From NCBI RefSeq assembly GCF_018688155.1, contig NZ_CP061312.1, positions 1,240,001 to 1,304,000 on the forward strand: DNA of 64,000 nt, in the 5' to 3' direction. The position numbers and the translations under genes were made by a program. Positions 16,824 to 27,777 of the stretch are shown here, piece after piece. The first letter of the stretch is position 1, and each line of letters begins with the position of its first letter. The notes under the pieces are model-generated. The model had not been told where the DNA came from. It did not search any database and saw nothing but the letters and a program-made list of their open reading frames with translations. The DNA comes from Polynucleobacter sp. AP-Sving-400A-A2. GTDB lineage: Bacteria > Pseudomonadota > Gammaproteobacteria > Burkholderiales > Burkholderiaceae.

Positions 16824-17867
16824 ATGAGTTCACAACCCCAAGCCACCCCCAAAGCCACATCTGGGTGGAAAGTAATCCTCAAGCGGGCCTGGCCCACCAT
16901 TCGTATTTTGTTGTCGGTTGCTCTTCTCTGGAAGGCTACCAGCGGAATTGATTGGCACGCTCTATTAAATTCTGATATTCAGATGAAGCCTTGGTGGTTT
17001 TTGGCGGCCGTATTCACCATGATCTCAGCGTTTGTTTGTGGTGGACTACGCTGGGGATTTTTGATGCGTCAGGTGGGCTTTCAAGGAAGTCTCGCAAATT
17101 TTATTGCGCTCTACTTTGCCGGTGGACTGATTAATCAAGGCTTACCCAGCACCCTAGGTGGTGATAGTTATCGTGCTATTACTGCCACTCACTTAAATAG
17201 CAGTGGCAAGTTGATTGAGGCGAAGGAGCTTGATGAGGAGCTGCATCACTCGGTTGACCTTGAGCACGCAACCCCTAAACTGCGCCTCAGTTTTTCCATG
17301 GTCTTAGTGGATCGCTTACTTGGCTTAGCAGGAAATAATTTACTGGGCGGACTTGGCCTGATTCTGGGTGGCGCGACCTTAGCCGCCTGGGGCACCGACC
17401 TGGGGTATGCAGTCACCGGCGTCATGGTGGCGGCAGGTTTATTGCTCGCCGCTATTTTGGCATGGGGGCCTAGCTGTCATTTGTTGCAAAAATTATTAGA
17501 CCGCGTACAAATGAGTCACGCCCTACCCGGTATCAAGCTCGCATTTTCTTGGCCCATGAATGTAGCTCAAGCCGCATTTGCGATTGGCATTCACTCCCTG
17601 ACTATTCTGACGCTGCTCTTTTGCCTCAAGGCCTATGGAGTTGATGCGCCGATTGAAGCCCTCATGATTGGCTTGCCTGCCTTAAGTCTTTTATTAATGT
17701 TACCGATCAGCATCTCCGGCTGGGGCTTGCGTGAAGCTACACTCTCTTCTGTGCTGGCATTGTGGGGTGTTAGCCCCTCCATGACAGTATTAGCATCTAT
17801 TAGTTACGGTGCCATTACCGTCTTATCGGTTTTGCCTGGTGCTTACTTTTTATTAAAACGGAAATAA
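16824..17867 (+). CDS. Lysylphosphatidylglycerol synthase TM region/UPF0104 family membrane protein
   Basis: A 347-residue integral membrane protein with about eight helices. It shows the family landmarks GGLINQGLPSTLGGD near residue 98, a VLVDRLLGL segment near residue 157, and SISGWGLREAT in the C-terminal third. These define the LPG synthase transmembrane (YbhN-like) fold. There is no catalytic aminoacyl-transfer domain, so it is not a complete MprF. It lies between two glycosyltransferase genes on the same strand, with a 48-base gap before it and 18 bases after it. A role in lipid or undecaprenyl-linked substrate transport is inferred from the family and neighbours. Confidence 0.82.
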   Translation: MSSQPQATPKATSGWKVILKRAWPTIRILLSVALLWKATSGIDWHALLNSDIQMKPWWFLAAVFTMISAFVCGGLRWGFLMRQVGFQGSLANFIALYFAGGLINQGLPSTLGGDSYRAITATHLNSSGKLIEAKELDEELHHSVDLEHATPKLRLSFSMVLVDRLLGLAGNNLLGGLGLILGGATLAAWGTDLGYAVTGVMVAAGLLLAAILAWGPSCHLLQKLLDRVQMSHALPGIKLAFSWPMNVAQAAFAIGIHSLTILTLLFCLKAYGVDAPIEALMIGLPALSLLLMLPISISGWGLREATLSSVLALWGVSPSMTVLASISYGAITVLSVLPGAYFLLKRK

Positions 17868-17885
17868 TTCTTTTAGAGCCCCAAT

Positions 17886-19145
17886 ATGAGTATTAGCGTC
17901 AACACCATGCGTGCGATTGACCACTGGGTCGGCGTACCACTTTGCGCAATAGCAAGCCCAGTCGTTGCCCTAATGGATGGCGTGAAGAATATCTTTGCTA
18001 GCACTCCAGAAGCGCCCCGTAAATTACTCTTTATTGAGCTATCTGAAATGGGCAGCGCAATCTTGGTAGATCCTGCGATGCGTAATGCACAAGCTCGTGG
18101 CGCTGAATTATTTTTCCTGATCTTTAAAAGCAATCGTGCCAGCCTCACTTTACTAAACACCGTTAAGCCTGAAAATATTTTCACAATTGACTCTTCAAGC
18201 TTAGGCGGCTTAATTAAAGATACGCTGAAATTTTTACTAGTAGCTCGCAAGCACCGTATTGATACCGTGATTGATTTGGAATTGTTCTCTCGCTTTACTG
18301 CACTGCTGACCGGTTTGTGCGGTGCACGCAGCCGCGTGGGTTATCACATCTTTCATGGTGAAGGCTTGTGGCGCGGCTTTATGCTGACGCGAAAAGTGCA
18401 TTACAACCCGCATATTCACATTACGAAGAATTTCCTCTCTCTGATTCATGCGGCATTTGCTCAGGAGATTGAGCTACCGTTTAGCAAAATACATATTGCA
18501 GATTCAGAAGTTCGCTTAGAGCAAGCGGTAATTGATCCAACAGTATTAAGCAAAGTCCGTGAACGAATCGAGAAACTAAGTGCGAGTTTTGGCATTGCGT
18601 TTAAGCAAGGTGAGCAACGCCTCATTTTGGTCAACCCCAATGCCAGTGATCTCTTGCCACAAAGGCGTTGGGCTCAACAGCGCTTTTCTGAGCTGATTCA
18701 GGGATTAAATCAACGCTATCCAAATGATCTCATTCTGATCGCTGGCTCCCCAGCTGAATTTAACTATGTTGAAAAAGTACGCGCAATTGCCAATGTTAAA
18801 AATGCGCTGAACTTTGCAGGCCAAGTAAGCTTTGCAGAATTACCGCCACTCTACACCCTATCTGATGTGATGGTCACCAACGATTCTGGGCCTGGTCACT
18901 TCTCCGCTGTTACTCCACTTCGCACAGTTGTCCTCTTCGGACCAGAGACGCCAGCACTGTATGGCTCTATTGGTAAATCGATTGCCATTACTGCCAATCT
19001 GGCATGTTCACCCTGCGTTAGTGCCGCTAATCATCGTAAAACACCGTGCCATGACAATATCTGCATGCAAGCCATTACCGTTACTCAGGTATTAGAAAAG
19101 ATGGCGCATCAATTAAACGAAGCCGATCAAGAGCGGGCACATTAA
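17886..19145 (+). CDS. Glycosyltransferase family 9 (heptosyltransferase-like)
   Basis: A 419-residue GT-B fold protein. The C-terminal domain has the family hallmarks: LVNPNASDLLPQRRW for the donor-binding start, the SFAELPPLYTLSDVMVTNDSG-type segment, and GPGHFSAVTPLRTVVLFGPETP. Four cysteines close to the end (SPCVSAANHRKTPC region) resemble those found in lipopolysaccharide heptosyltransferases of this branch. It should work at the cytoplasmic face of the inner membrane, adding a sugar to a lipid-linked acceptor. It is flanked by the UPF0104-like gene and a PAP2 phosphatase gene. The actual sugar is not known. Confidence 0.85.
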   Translation: MSISVNTMRAIDHWVGVPLCAIASPVVALMDGVKNIFASTPEAPRKLLFIELSEMGSAILVDPAMRNAQARGAELFFLIFKSNRASLTLLNTVKPENIFTIDSSSLGGLIKDTLKFLLVARKHRIDTVIDLELFSRFTALLTGLCGARSRVGYHIFHGEGLWRGFMLTRKVHYNPHIHITKNFLSLIHAAFAQEIELPFSKIHIADSEVRLEQAVIDPTVLSKVRERIEKLSASFGIAFKQGEQRLILVNPNASDLLPQRRWAQQRFSELIQGLNQRYPNDLILIAGSPAEFNYVEKVRAIANVKNALNFAGQVSFAELPPLYTLSDVMVTNDSGPGHFSAVTPLRTVVLFGPETPALYGSIGKSIAITANLACSPCVSAANHRKTPCHDNICMQAITVTQVLEKMAHQLNEADQERAH

Positions 19146-19150
19146 ATCGC

Positions 19151-19948
19151 ATGGCTGAGCAGCGCAAATCGGCTTTAGTAATTGCCTCCATTTGGGTTTG
19201 GTGTGTTCCGCTTCTGCCGCTGAGTCTAGCAATTGCCATTTACTTTGGTGGGTTGCAAACCCCGACATTTTTATTTATTAATCGCTATACCCAGTTACTT
19301 CCAGATACTTTTTGGACCTGGCTCACGTTTATCGGCAATGGCTGGGGCATCTTTGCACTGTGCTTCCCCCTCTTGTTGCTAGCACCTCGATTACTCAGCG
19401 CTGGACTGCTGGCATCCTTGATTGGTGGTGCCATCAGTCAAATCATCAAGCCTCTATTAGATCTTCCGCGTCCCGCTGGAGTGCTTGGCTTAGAAGACTT
19501 TTATAGCATCGGCGAGCCTCTATTACATAAAGCGATGCCCTCTGGCCATACGCTGACTGCTTTTGCAGTAGTTTCTGGAATCTACTTTGCTAGCGATCGA
19601 GATAAAAGAAGCTCCTTCTGGTGGATTTTCATCATTGCAAGTTTTTCAGGCATCTCTCGCAATGCGCTTGGTGCACACTGGCTCACTGATGTGTTGGCCG
19701 GTTGCGCTATTGGAATATGGTCTGGAATGCTGGGAGCCCTATTAGCCGGGTTTATTCCAGAAAAGCAGATGACACCTCATCAGATCGGGCCTAGATTGCT
19801 TGCTCTAGGCGGACTTGCAACTATCTATGTTCTCCTTACGCAAACCCTAGATTCAGAGCTCAATCAGTCTTTGCAATATGCGTGTGTAGCATTAATTAGC
19901 ATTACTCTAGCTTTGTTTATTAAAGCGCAAAAACCCAAGGCTACCTAA
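19151..19948 (+). CDS. PAP2-family membrane phosphatase
   Basis: A 265-residue membrane protein with six or so helices and the three phosphatase signature regions of the PAP2 superfamily: KPLLDLPRP (KxxxxxxRP), the PSGHT motif near residue 137 and SRNALGAHWLTDVLAG (SRxxxxxHxxxD). It likely hydrolyses a lipid phosphate such as undecaprenyl pyrophosphate or phosphatidic acid, with the active site on the periplasmic side. It starts six bases after the GT9 gene and ends two bases before rlmJ. The adjoining glycosyltransferase genes suggest a lipid-carrier or lipid A related substrate. Confidence 0.87.
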   Translation: MAEQRKSALVIASIWVWCVPLLPLSLAIAIYFGGLQTPTFLFINRYTQLLPDTFWTWLTFIGNGWGIFALCFPLLLLAPRLLSAGLLASLIGGAISQIIKPLLDLPRPAGVLGLEDFYSIGEPLLHKAMPSGHTLTAFAVVSGIYFASDRDKRSSFWWIFIIASFSGISRNALGAHWLTDVLAGCAIGIWSGMLGALLAGFIPEKQMTPHQIGPRLLALGGLATIYVLLTQTLDSELNQSLQYACVALISITLALFIKAQKPKAT

Positions 19949-19950
19949 AG

Positions 19951-20817
19951 ATGTTTAGTTATCGCCATGCTTTTCATGCCGGCAGCCATGCTGATATTCT
20001 GAAGCATCTGGTGATGATTCATTTAGTTGAATATCTACAAGAAAAGCCTGGCGCTTTGACGATTGTCGATACGCATGCTGGTGCTGGCATCTATAGCCTG
20101 ATTGATGGCTTTGCAACCGTCAGCAAAGAAGCTGATCAAGGCATTTATCGTTTGGCTAAATTTGCAGAGAACAATTCAGTCAGTCCTGGCATAGCGAATT
20201 ATCTCGACCTCGTTCGTTCCGAGAATACCGATCATGAGATTGCCGTCTATCCTGGCTCTCCGTTCATCTTGGCACAGCTACTGAGAGCACAAGATCGTCT
20301 GAAGCTCTTTGAGTTACATCCCAAAGAAATTGATATCTTGCGTCACAATATCAGCCAGCTCAAGCAATCAAAGCAAGTCGACATTTATGCAGAAGATAGC
20401 TTTGCAAGACTGAAAGGCTTGATGCCACCACCCAGTAGGCGTGGCCTAGTATTGATTGACCCCTCTTATGAGGATAAGCAGGACTATCGCTATCTCGAAA
20501 CGGCGATCGAAGAGGCTTTGCATCGTTTCGCTACGGGTTGCTACGCAATTTGGTATCCCTGCCTTTCCAGAAGAGAATCCGCCTCTCTACCGGATCACAT
20601 GAAAAAGATTGCGACGGCTCATAAGCGCTCTTGCTTGCAAGTTGAGCTTCGGGTTGAGAACGCCCCCAAAGAGCGCCGACTCCAGGCTAGCGGGATGTTC
20701 ATCATCAATCCGCCGTGGACTCTAGAAAGGCAACTATCAGAAAGCTTGCCTATTCTTGTTAAGGCACTAGGACAAGATAGCGGCGCCTCATTTGTATTGA
20801 AGAGTTTTGAGGTCTGA
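19951..20817 (+). CDS. rlmJ: 23S rRNA (adenine-N6) methyltransferase RlmJ
   Basis: Methylates A2030 of 23S rRNA in Escherichia coli. The 288-residue protein begins MFSYRHAFHAGSHADILKH, the family's conserved start, and has an S-adenosylmethionine region around DTHAGAGIYSL (near residue 40). The catalytic motif reads DPSYE instead of the more common DPPYE (near residue 170); the same region continues with EDKQDY as in other members. Length is normal. It is the last gene of the plus-strand series starting at the GT39 gene. The DPSY variant is worth noting but does not by itself indicate loss of function. Confidence 0.9.
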   Translation: MFSYRHAFHAGSHADILKHLVMIHLVEYLQEKPGALTIVDTHAGAGIYSLIDGFATVSKEADQGIYRLAKFAENNSVSPGIANYLDLVRSENTDHEIAVYPGSPFILAQLLRAQDRLKLFELHPKEIDILRHNISQLKQSKQVDIYAEDSFARLKGLMPPPSRRGLVLIDPSYEDKQDYRYLETAIEEALHRFATGCYAIWYPCLSRRESASLPDHMKKIATAHKRSCLQVELRVENAPKERRLQASGMFIINPPWTLERQLSESLPILVKALGQDSGASFVLKSFEV

Positions 20818-20855
20818 GCTGAGTTGAGCTATTAGTCAGCATCCATTAAAGGGGT

Positions 20856-21227
20856 TTATTCCCCTGATTCTTTGGTACTCATGGCTTTTTTGATGATGAT
20901 CGCTGAAAGAGCCAGTAACAATACTGCTCCACTCTCATATATCAAGTCAATCGTACTAATTCCCTTGCCCTGCAAAATAATAAGTCTGCAAAGTGCTGTA
21001 ATGGCGATGAAGATGGGGATAGTGATTGGAATCTTGTTGTACTTGTAAAAAGCCGCCACCATACCTAACACCTCGGCATAAATGAACATGAGTAACAGAT
21101 CGGTTAAAGTAATTTTTCCATTCAGAAGAACGTTATACATCTCTATGCCGACACTAAAAATAGTAAAGAATGCAATGAGAATCAAAATTCCTTTTTCGGC
21201 TGCAGTAATCCAGTCATAAATTTTCAT
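20856..21227 (-). CDS. Phosphate-starvation-inducible PsiE family membrane protein
   Basis: A 123-residue protein with four hydrophobic helices and the PsiE-family segment LLMFIYAEVLGMVAAFYK in the middle. It lies 32 bases downstream of a small ArsR-like regulator gene on the same strand, so the regulator may control it. The coding end overlaps a short GGGG/CCCC inverted repeat (about 20847-20863) that could help termination. PsiE proteins have no firm biochemical role. Family membership is clear, function is not. Confidence 0.8.
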   Translation of the reverse strand: MKIYDWITAAEKGILILIAFFTIFSVGIEMYNVLLNGKITLTDLLLMFIYAEVLGMVAAFYKYNKIPITIPIFIAITALCRLIILQGKGISTIDLIYESGAVLLLALSAIIIKKAMSTKESGE

Positions 21228-21259
21228 ACTATGTGTACCTTAAATAGACATTAGAGAGA

Positions 21260-21541
21260 TTAAGTAGCGTCGCTTTGTAAGACTAATTGCTGAAAAACTG
21301 CTGGGATATTACTTGAGCAGTAGTAGCGCCTGTTTCTTCTGGTATTTTTTTTACTGACAAGATTAACGTTCATGAGTTTTTTAAGGTGAAATTGCAGAGT
21401 ACCTGAGTCCACCCCAAACTGTTGAACTATTTCCTTGGGTGCAACACCTTCCTCGCCCGCCTGCATGATGAAATCAAAAACTTGTAATCTGATTTCGCTA
21501 CCCAGAGCCTCAAACACTGTACAAAATTTCATAATCGTCAT
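21260..21541 (-). CDS. ArsR-family winged-helix regulator
   Basis: A 93-residue winged helix protein: an N-terminal helix (FEALGSEIRLQVFDFI), a recognition region (APKEIVQQFGVDSGTLQFHLKKL) and a basic wing (KKNTRRNRRYY). It lacks the ELCVCDL metal-binding motif of ArsR/SmtB repressors, so it may sense something other than metal or no ligand. Two ATGs, at 21541 and 21532, are possible starts. It is followed by the PsiE-family gene on the same strand and preceded by the convergent-free gap to hemE. Target unknown. Confidence 0.78.
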   Translation of the reverse strand: MTIMKFCTVFEALGSEIRLQVFDFIMQAGEEGVAPKEIVQQFGVDSGTLQFHLKKLMNVNLVSKKNTRRNRRYYCSSNIPAVFQQLVLQSDAT

Positions 21542-21591
21542 ATTAGTTCCCTTGCTTCACCTCAGAATCTGACCTTAAAAAATGACTTCTC

Positions 21592-22713
21592 TTATTGAGC
21601 GCTTGCCCTCAGGCTTGTTGAATAACGCTTTACGGCATCGACTAAAACGGCAACATTTTCCGGGGGAGTAAATTGTGAAATCCCATGGCCCAGATTAAAA
21701 ATATGTCCATCGAGTGGACTTCCATCTGAAACAACTGCTTTGGATAGCCCCTCAAATAATTGCTTCACCCGAGCATCTATTTCAGCAGGGTTAGCTAACA
21801 AAATCGAGGGGTCTAAATTACCCTGAATCGCAATTGGGTTCTTTGAAGCTTGATTGATAGTTTGGCGCGCATTTTTAAGGTCAATAGTCCAATCCAGACC
21901 AATCACATTGGCGCCAGATTGTGCAATCTCACTTAACCAAAGACCCCCTCCTTTGGTAAACAAAATGATAGGCAGGTCTTTGTATTTAGGATTACTTTTA
22001 ATGCTGCCGATGATTGCCGTCATGGGGGCTAGTGAATGCTCAAGATAGTCACTTGCGGTTAATAGGCCACCCCAAGTATCAAAAATCATGAGAGCCTGAG
22101 CACCAGAATCTGCTTGAAGTGTCAGATATTCAGTGATTGATTTGACGTTGATATCCAATATTTTTCGCATGAGATCTTTGCGGTCGTAGAGCATCTTCTT
22201 TGTCTTGGCAAAGTCTTTTGATCCACCGCCTTCAATCATGTAGCAAGCTAAAGTCCAGGGGCTTCCTGAAAATCCAATCAGGGGGACTTGCTGTTTGACA
22301 TTGGAGGTGAGTGCCTTTGAGATGGATGCCACGGCATCAAATACATAATGCAGTTGTTCCATATCGGCCACTGGAAGCTTTTTTACATCTTCTTCGGAGC
22401 TTAATGGGCGCAAAAATCTAGGCCCCTCACCACTATCAAAAGTTAAGCCCAAGCCCATTGCATCTGGAATAGTCAAAATATCCGAAAATAGTATCGCGGC
22501 ATCTAGGCCATAGCGATCGATAGGCTGCAAGGTGACTTCCGTTGCGTACTCTGGGCTTTTAGCTAAGTCGAGGAAACTTCCTGCCTTAGCTCTGGTTTGG
22601 CGATACTCTGGTAAATATCGTCCAGCCTGTCGCATTAACCAAACAGGCGTTCTTTCTGTTTTTTGAGAAAAACAAGCCCTTAAAAAAAGATCGTTCTCTA
22701 ATTCTGCCGCCAT
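21592..22713 (-). CDS. hemE: Uroporphyrinogen decarboxylase
   Basis: Converts uroporphyrinogen III to coproporphyrinogen III, a step shared by haem and bacteriochlorophyll synthesis. The protein from the ATG at 22713 is 373 residues, the usual length, with the signatures PVWLMRQAGRYLPEYR near the N-terminus and GFSGSPWTLACYMIEG in the middle, plus the catalytic Asp in LFSDILT. The longer frame (to 22782) adds 23 residues with no family resemblance. It is near but outside the main photosynthesis cluster; no PpsR-type box was found upstream. Whether this is the only hemE of the genome cannot be judged from the window. Confidence 0.94.
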   Translation of the reverse strand: MAAELENDLFLRACFSQKTERTPVWLMRQAGRYLPEYRQTRAKAGSFLDLAKSPEYATEVTLQPIDRYGLDAAILFSDILTIPDAMGLGLTFDSGEGPRFLRPLSSEEDVKKLPVADMEQLHYVFDAVASISKALTSNVKQQVPLIGFSGSPWTLACYMIEGGGSKDFAKTKKMLYDRKDLMRKILDINVKSITEYLTLQADSGAQALMIFDTWGGLLTASDYLEHSLAPMTAIIGSIKSNPKYKDLPIILFTKGGGLWLSEIAQSGANVIGLDWTIDLKNARQTINQASKNPIAIQGNLDPSILLANPAEIDARVKQLFEGLSKAVVSDGSPLDGHIFNLGHGISQFTPPENVAVLVDAVKRYSTSLRASAQ

Positions 22714-23071
22714 ACATTGATACCTATTAACTAGCGCAATCGCTGAACATAACAAGTTGCCTTTTCCGAGGCATCTTTCCAAATACTATTGGACTGATTT
22801 GAAGGGGAATTTTGGTTATATTTAGAGTCGCATTGGCTAGATTTGGTTTTAGATTTAGCGATACTCACCAGTTTGGATAAATTCATGAACATCACTTGAT
22901 CAGATCGCAGTCTCAAATCACTACTTGAGATCACCTTGACTGCCTAAGAGCCTATAAATGGGAATATTTACTTTATAAGCTCATTTGTGACGATACTCAA
23001 ATGAAATATCTTAAGTACTTTCCCTAGACTCCTTTATTTCAAGCAAAGCCCGGAGCTTGGGGGCTTAAGCC
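22714..23071. other. Intergenic stretch upstream of hemE
   Basis: 358 bases between hemE and the SOUL gene, both on the minus strand. It must hold the hemE promoter. I found no TGT-N12-ACA box. A minus-strand open frame of 51 codons from the ATG at 22886 to 22731 (Ser/Asn/Lys-rich) has no ribosome binding site and no recognisable features, so I do not call it a gene. No tRNA or strong terminator hairpin was seen. Confidence 0.5.
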
Positions 23072-23728
23072 TCAATTGCGAACCCGAATAATCACCTCGT
23101 TACGTCGCATAAAAGGCAGTGCCCAGGGCGGGTTGTAACGCGCAAACTGCGGCGAGCCGATGGCTTGTATATTTTTGCTCTTCATCCAATCTTCTAGGGC
23201 CTTGGTTTTTTCCAAAACTGTATCTTCGCTATAAAAACCAGAGAAAGTAATGGCTGCCTTGGTCTCTGCAGGCAGTTGCCTGATTTTGACTTGAGGATTT
23301 AAGGGTTTAGGCAAAGTTTCTAGAGTGTATTCGGAGGGCATGACAAACGATATGGTCCATTGATTAGCGGCACCCTTTTCTGGCTTGGCAGATTCAATGC
23401 CCACTGGAACAGTCATCGCAATTTTTGCACTTTTCTGCTGATTATTTGACTCTATCCCAACCGGAGTAGTCATCGCAATTTTTTCACTCACTTGGTTTTG
23501 ACCAAAGATAAAGGCAGCTATCAAACGAAATCCTTGGCCTGAAGCTTGATCTAAGTCACCCTCGACCTTGACCTCAGCAATCAACTGTGGAGCATAGGCC
23601 CGCAACTCGAATGGCTCTGATTTTTCTAGGAGGGTGTATTTTGGCTCTTCAGTTGCCATTGTGCTGCCTGCGATCAAAATGCTGCTTAATAAGAATAGCG
23701 CTTTCAAAGAGGGTCCTAAGTGATTCAT
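23072..23728 (-). CDS. SOUL-family haem-binding protein (exported)
   Basis: A 218-residue protein with a signal peptide (about 25 residues, cleavage near TMA) and the SOUL/HBP fold. The family motif KIAMT(T/V)PVGIES occurs twice in succession near residues 80-115, as in many SOUL proteins. The C-terminal LPFMRRNEVIIRV is also typical. It would act in the periplasm, binding haem or another tetrapyrrole. It is three bases from ldcA on the same strand and lies just upstream of hemE, so a link with tetrapyrrole metabolism is possible but unproven. Confidence 0.83.
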   Translation of the reverse strand: MNHLGPSLKALFLLSSILIAGSTMATEEPKYTLLEKSEPFELRAYAPQLIAEVKVEGDLDQASGQGFRLIAAFIFGQNQVSEKIAMTTPVGIESNNQQKSAKIAMTVPVGIESAKPEKGAANQWTISFVMPSEYTLETLPKPLNPQVKIRQLPAETKAAITFSGFYSEDTVLEKTKALEDWMKSKNIQAIGSPQFARYNPPWALPFMRRNEVIIRVRN

Positions 23729-23731
23729 GCG

Positions 23732-25607
<1,876 letters not shown>

Positions 25608-25642
25608 GTTCACTTTTCTAAAAATTCACCTGCTGATACTAG

Positions 25643-26296
25643 CTAGCGAATACCGATCATTTTATGGGTCTGCACACTCAAACGCCACAAAGGCCGTTTT
25701 TGACATAGCTTGATCGCCAAGGCTAAGTTTTCTTGAATTTGAGGTCCATCCATTGCCTGCAAGAAACGATTGCGATAGTCCATCTTTTCAAATCTGGCTA
25801 GGAGTGTTTCGATGTGGGTATGGCCTGCTTGAGGAATAACTAACTTAATTTCATCCGCCTGAAGGACAATCAGTTCAGAACCCGCTTTAGGACTAACACA
25901 AACCCAATCCACCCCTTTGGGCACTTTAATCGTCCCATTCGTTTCGATAGCGATGGCAAACCCTATTAGATGGAGAGCGTCAATTAAGGCAGCATCTAAC
26001 TGGAGTAAAGGTTCACCACCAGTAAACACTACATAGCGTTGCTGTGGCCCAGCATCATTGCTAGTCCAGGCCCTTGCAATCGATTCGGCTAACTCGGAGG
26101 CGGTTTCGAACTTACCTCCACCTATGCCGTTAGTACCCACAAAGTCGGTATCGCAAAACTGGCAAATTGCCGATGCACGATCTTCCTCACGCCCACTCCA
26201 AAGATTGCATCCAGCAAAACGGCAAAACACTGCTGCGCGCCCAGTGTGGGCACCCTCACCCTGCAGGGTTGGAAAGAGTTCTTTAACGGTATACAT
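25643..26296 (-). CDS. queE: 7-carboxy-7-deazaguanine synthase QueE
   Basis: Radical SAM enzyme of queuosine synthesis. The 217-residue protein has the QueE start (ELFPTLQGEGAHTGR), the three cluster cysteines in FAGCNLW and ICQFCDTDF with the long spacing typical of Gram-negative QueE, and FTGGEPLLQLDA in the SAM-binding region. The ATG at 26296 has no competing start. It heads queE-queD-tadA-ldcA on the minus strand. Assignment firm. Confidence 0.93.
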   Translation of the reverse strand: MYTVKELFPTLQGEGAHTGRAAVFCRFAGCNLWSGREEDRASAICQFCDTDFVGTNGIGGGKFETASELAESIARAWTSNDAGPQQRYVVFTGGEPLLQLDAALIDALHLIGFAIAIETNGTIKVPKGVDWVCVSPKAGSELIVLQADEIKLVIPQAGHTHIETLLARFEKMDYRNRFLQAMDGPQIQENLALAIKLCQKRPLWRLSVQTHKMIGIR

Positions 26297-26324
26297 AGCT
26301 ATGTGCTGATTTTAAGCGCTTTAC

Positions 26325-27032
26325 TTACTTCCAGGACACAAGCTCCCATTCCAGATAATCTTCCCAGAGGGCATCGCCCCAGAACATCCCAGCCCAAAGG
26401 TATTGGCCAGAACTTCGCCTTATGACCCAGCGACCAATTTCAGGGGCAAGCCAGACATCTTCACTGCGAATATTCGCTACTCGTGAGAAGTCATTACTGG
26501 TGAAGAATGGCATGCCATTACGATAGAGCAAAGTATTAAATTCGCCTGCAGGAACCCTTACGCGTTCCCATTTCAATACGTCGATATTTAAGCCCAAGTA
26601 ATAATCATTATCCGGATAACCTACTACTTGATAGCGATTTCGATAAAAACCAGACCAACCCGAGGCTAATTGCTCAGGCCATAAAGGCATGGGCTGTAAA
26701 AACTTTTGCGGGGGATTCCAATGAGGATCTTGCAGAATAAAACCCCAAGGCTGCTGGATTTCATCGGGCAAGCGTCCGCGCTTAAGCCCCGTTCGCTCAA
26801 TCCGCACTTGCGGACCAACAGCAACTACTTTCTCTGTAACAATATCCACAATCTCTTGATTAAAAACATTGCGAACGTTGTAAACCCATTGCTGACCTAT
26901 TTGAGGAGCTCTCACTTGCGGCGGATTTACGGGTTGAGGTAGGGCTACACCACTTGGATAAGGTTGCGCAGAAATACATGCCACCAGCAATGCCGGCAGA
27001 AATATGAAACTGATCTTTTGCAATAGCTTCAT
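26325..27032 (-). CDS. Predicted lipoprotein, first of a tandem paralogue pair by position
   Basis: A 235-residue protein with a type II signal peptide and lipobox LVAC (near residue 19). The mature part is beta-rich with many Trp and Tyr: PPQVRAPQIGQQWVYNV near its start, WPEQLASGWSGFYRNRY in the middle and a C-terminal ...LEWELVSWK. Its neighbour at 27029-27727 shares the same motif order (RPPQIGQEWIY, WPETLSTTW, GRWVARETSG, WQLTSYK), so the two are diverged duplicates. The start overlaps the stop of that neighbour (ATGA). I do not recognise a family with known function. Confidence 0.75.
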   Translation of the reverse strand: MKLLQKISFIFLPALLVACISAQPYPSGVALPQPVNPPQVRAPQIGQQWVYNVRNVFNQEIVDIVTEKVVAVGPQVRIERTGLKRGRLPDEIQQPWGFILQDPHWNPPQKFLQPMPLWPEQLASGWSGFYRNRYQVVGYPDNDYYLGLNIDVLKWERVRVPAGEFNTLLYRNGMPFFTSNDFSRVANIRSEDVWLAPEIGRWVIRRSSGQYLWAGMFWGDALWEDYLEWELVSWK

Positions 27033-27727
27033 TTATATGATGTCAGTTGCCACTGGTAACTGCCTTCCAAAATCACTGCTCCAATTTGCCCCTGAAGTTG
27101 ATAGGACCCAGAAGTTTCTCGAGCAACCCAGCGACCAATCTGCGGCACAAACCAAACAGTCTCCTTGCGGATGCAATCCACTTTATTAGGATCTTCACTC
27201 TCATAGTTAATGAGACTCTGAAAACGCAATGCTACAAACTCGCCCGCAGGAACTGTAATTTTTTCCCAACCCTGTACGCTCATATATTCTTGCCAGCCCA
27301 TTCTGGATTCAGAATAACCAGCGATACTGTATTTACTATTGAACTGTTTTGTCCATGTCGTGGAGAGCGTTTCAGGCCAGAGTGGTAGAGGTGGATTGAA
27401 GTTCAGTAAGCGTGGCCACTGAGGATCTGTTGAAACCATACCCCATGAAGACTGAATCTCATCAGGCAGGCGGAATCCATTCGCTGTGGAACGTTCAAGC
27501 ACAATAGTTGTACTAACACTGGCAACTCGCTCATTAATCACATCTAGCGTTTTGCCGTCAAAGATATCTTTTTTGATGTAAATCCATTCTTGTCCTATTT
27601 GCGGAGGGCGAACCATCGGCAATGGTTTTGGCTGAGCTACTGGTGTGCCATGCTCATAAGATAGACCGCCACAAGCTACTGGAGCTAATGCAGCGGAAGC
27701 AATAAAGGTTCGACGGGAAAGATTCAT
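27029..27727 (-). CDS. Predicted Tat-exported protein, paralogue of the adjacent lipoprotein
   Basis: A 232-residue protein that starts with a Tat-like motif (LSRRTFIAS) followed by a hydrophobic run and a possible lipobox (PVAC). The mature part has the same scaffold as the downstream lipoprotein: PQIGQEWIYIK, LPDEIQSSWGM, WPETLSTTWTK, VPAGEFVALRF, PQIGRWVARE and a final WQLTSYK. The two would therefore reach the periplasm by different export systems, Tat here and Sec in the neighbour. It overlaps the neighbour by four bases. Function unknown; an outer-envelope or substrate-binding role is only a guess. Confidence 0.73.
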   Translation of the reverse strand: MNLSRRTFIASAALAPVACGGLSYEHGTPVAQPKPLPMVRPPQIGQEWIYIKKDIFDGKTLDVINERVASVSTTIVLERSTANGFRLPDEIQSSWGMVSTDPQWPRLLNFNPPLPLWPETLSTTWTKQFNSKYSIAGYSESRMGWQEYMSVQGWEKITVPAGEFVALRFQSLINYESEDPNKVDCIRKETVWFVPQIGRWVARETSGSYQLQGQIGAVILEGSYQWQLTSYK

Positions 27728-27777
27728 AGATTGGTTAGGAGCATGAGTTAAATGGAATTGAAATCTGTTCTAAAAGT

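Noticed and set aside
22731..22934. Minus-strand frame upstream of hemE
   Set aside because: Its first start is GTG, later ATGs lack a ribosome site, and composition is unlike neighbouring proteins.
23390..23480. Tandem repeat KIAMT-PVGIES in the SOUL protein
   Set aside because: A duplicated KIAMT-P motif is a family trait of SOUL proteins and not a recent or unusual repeat.
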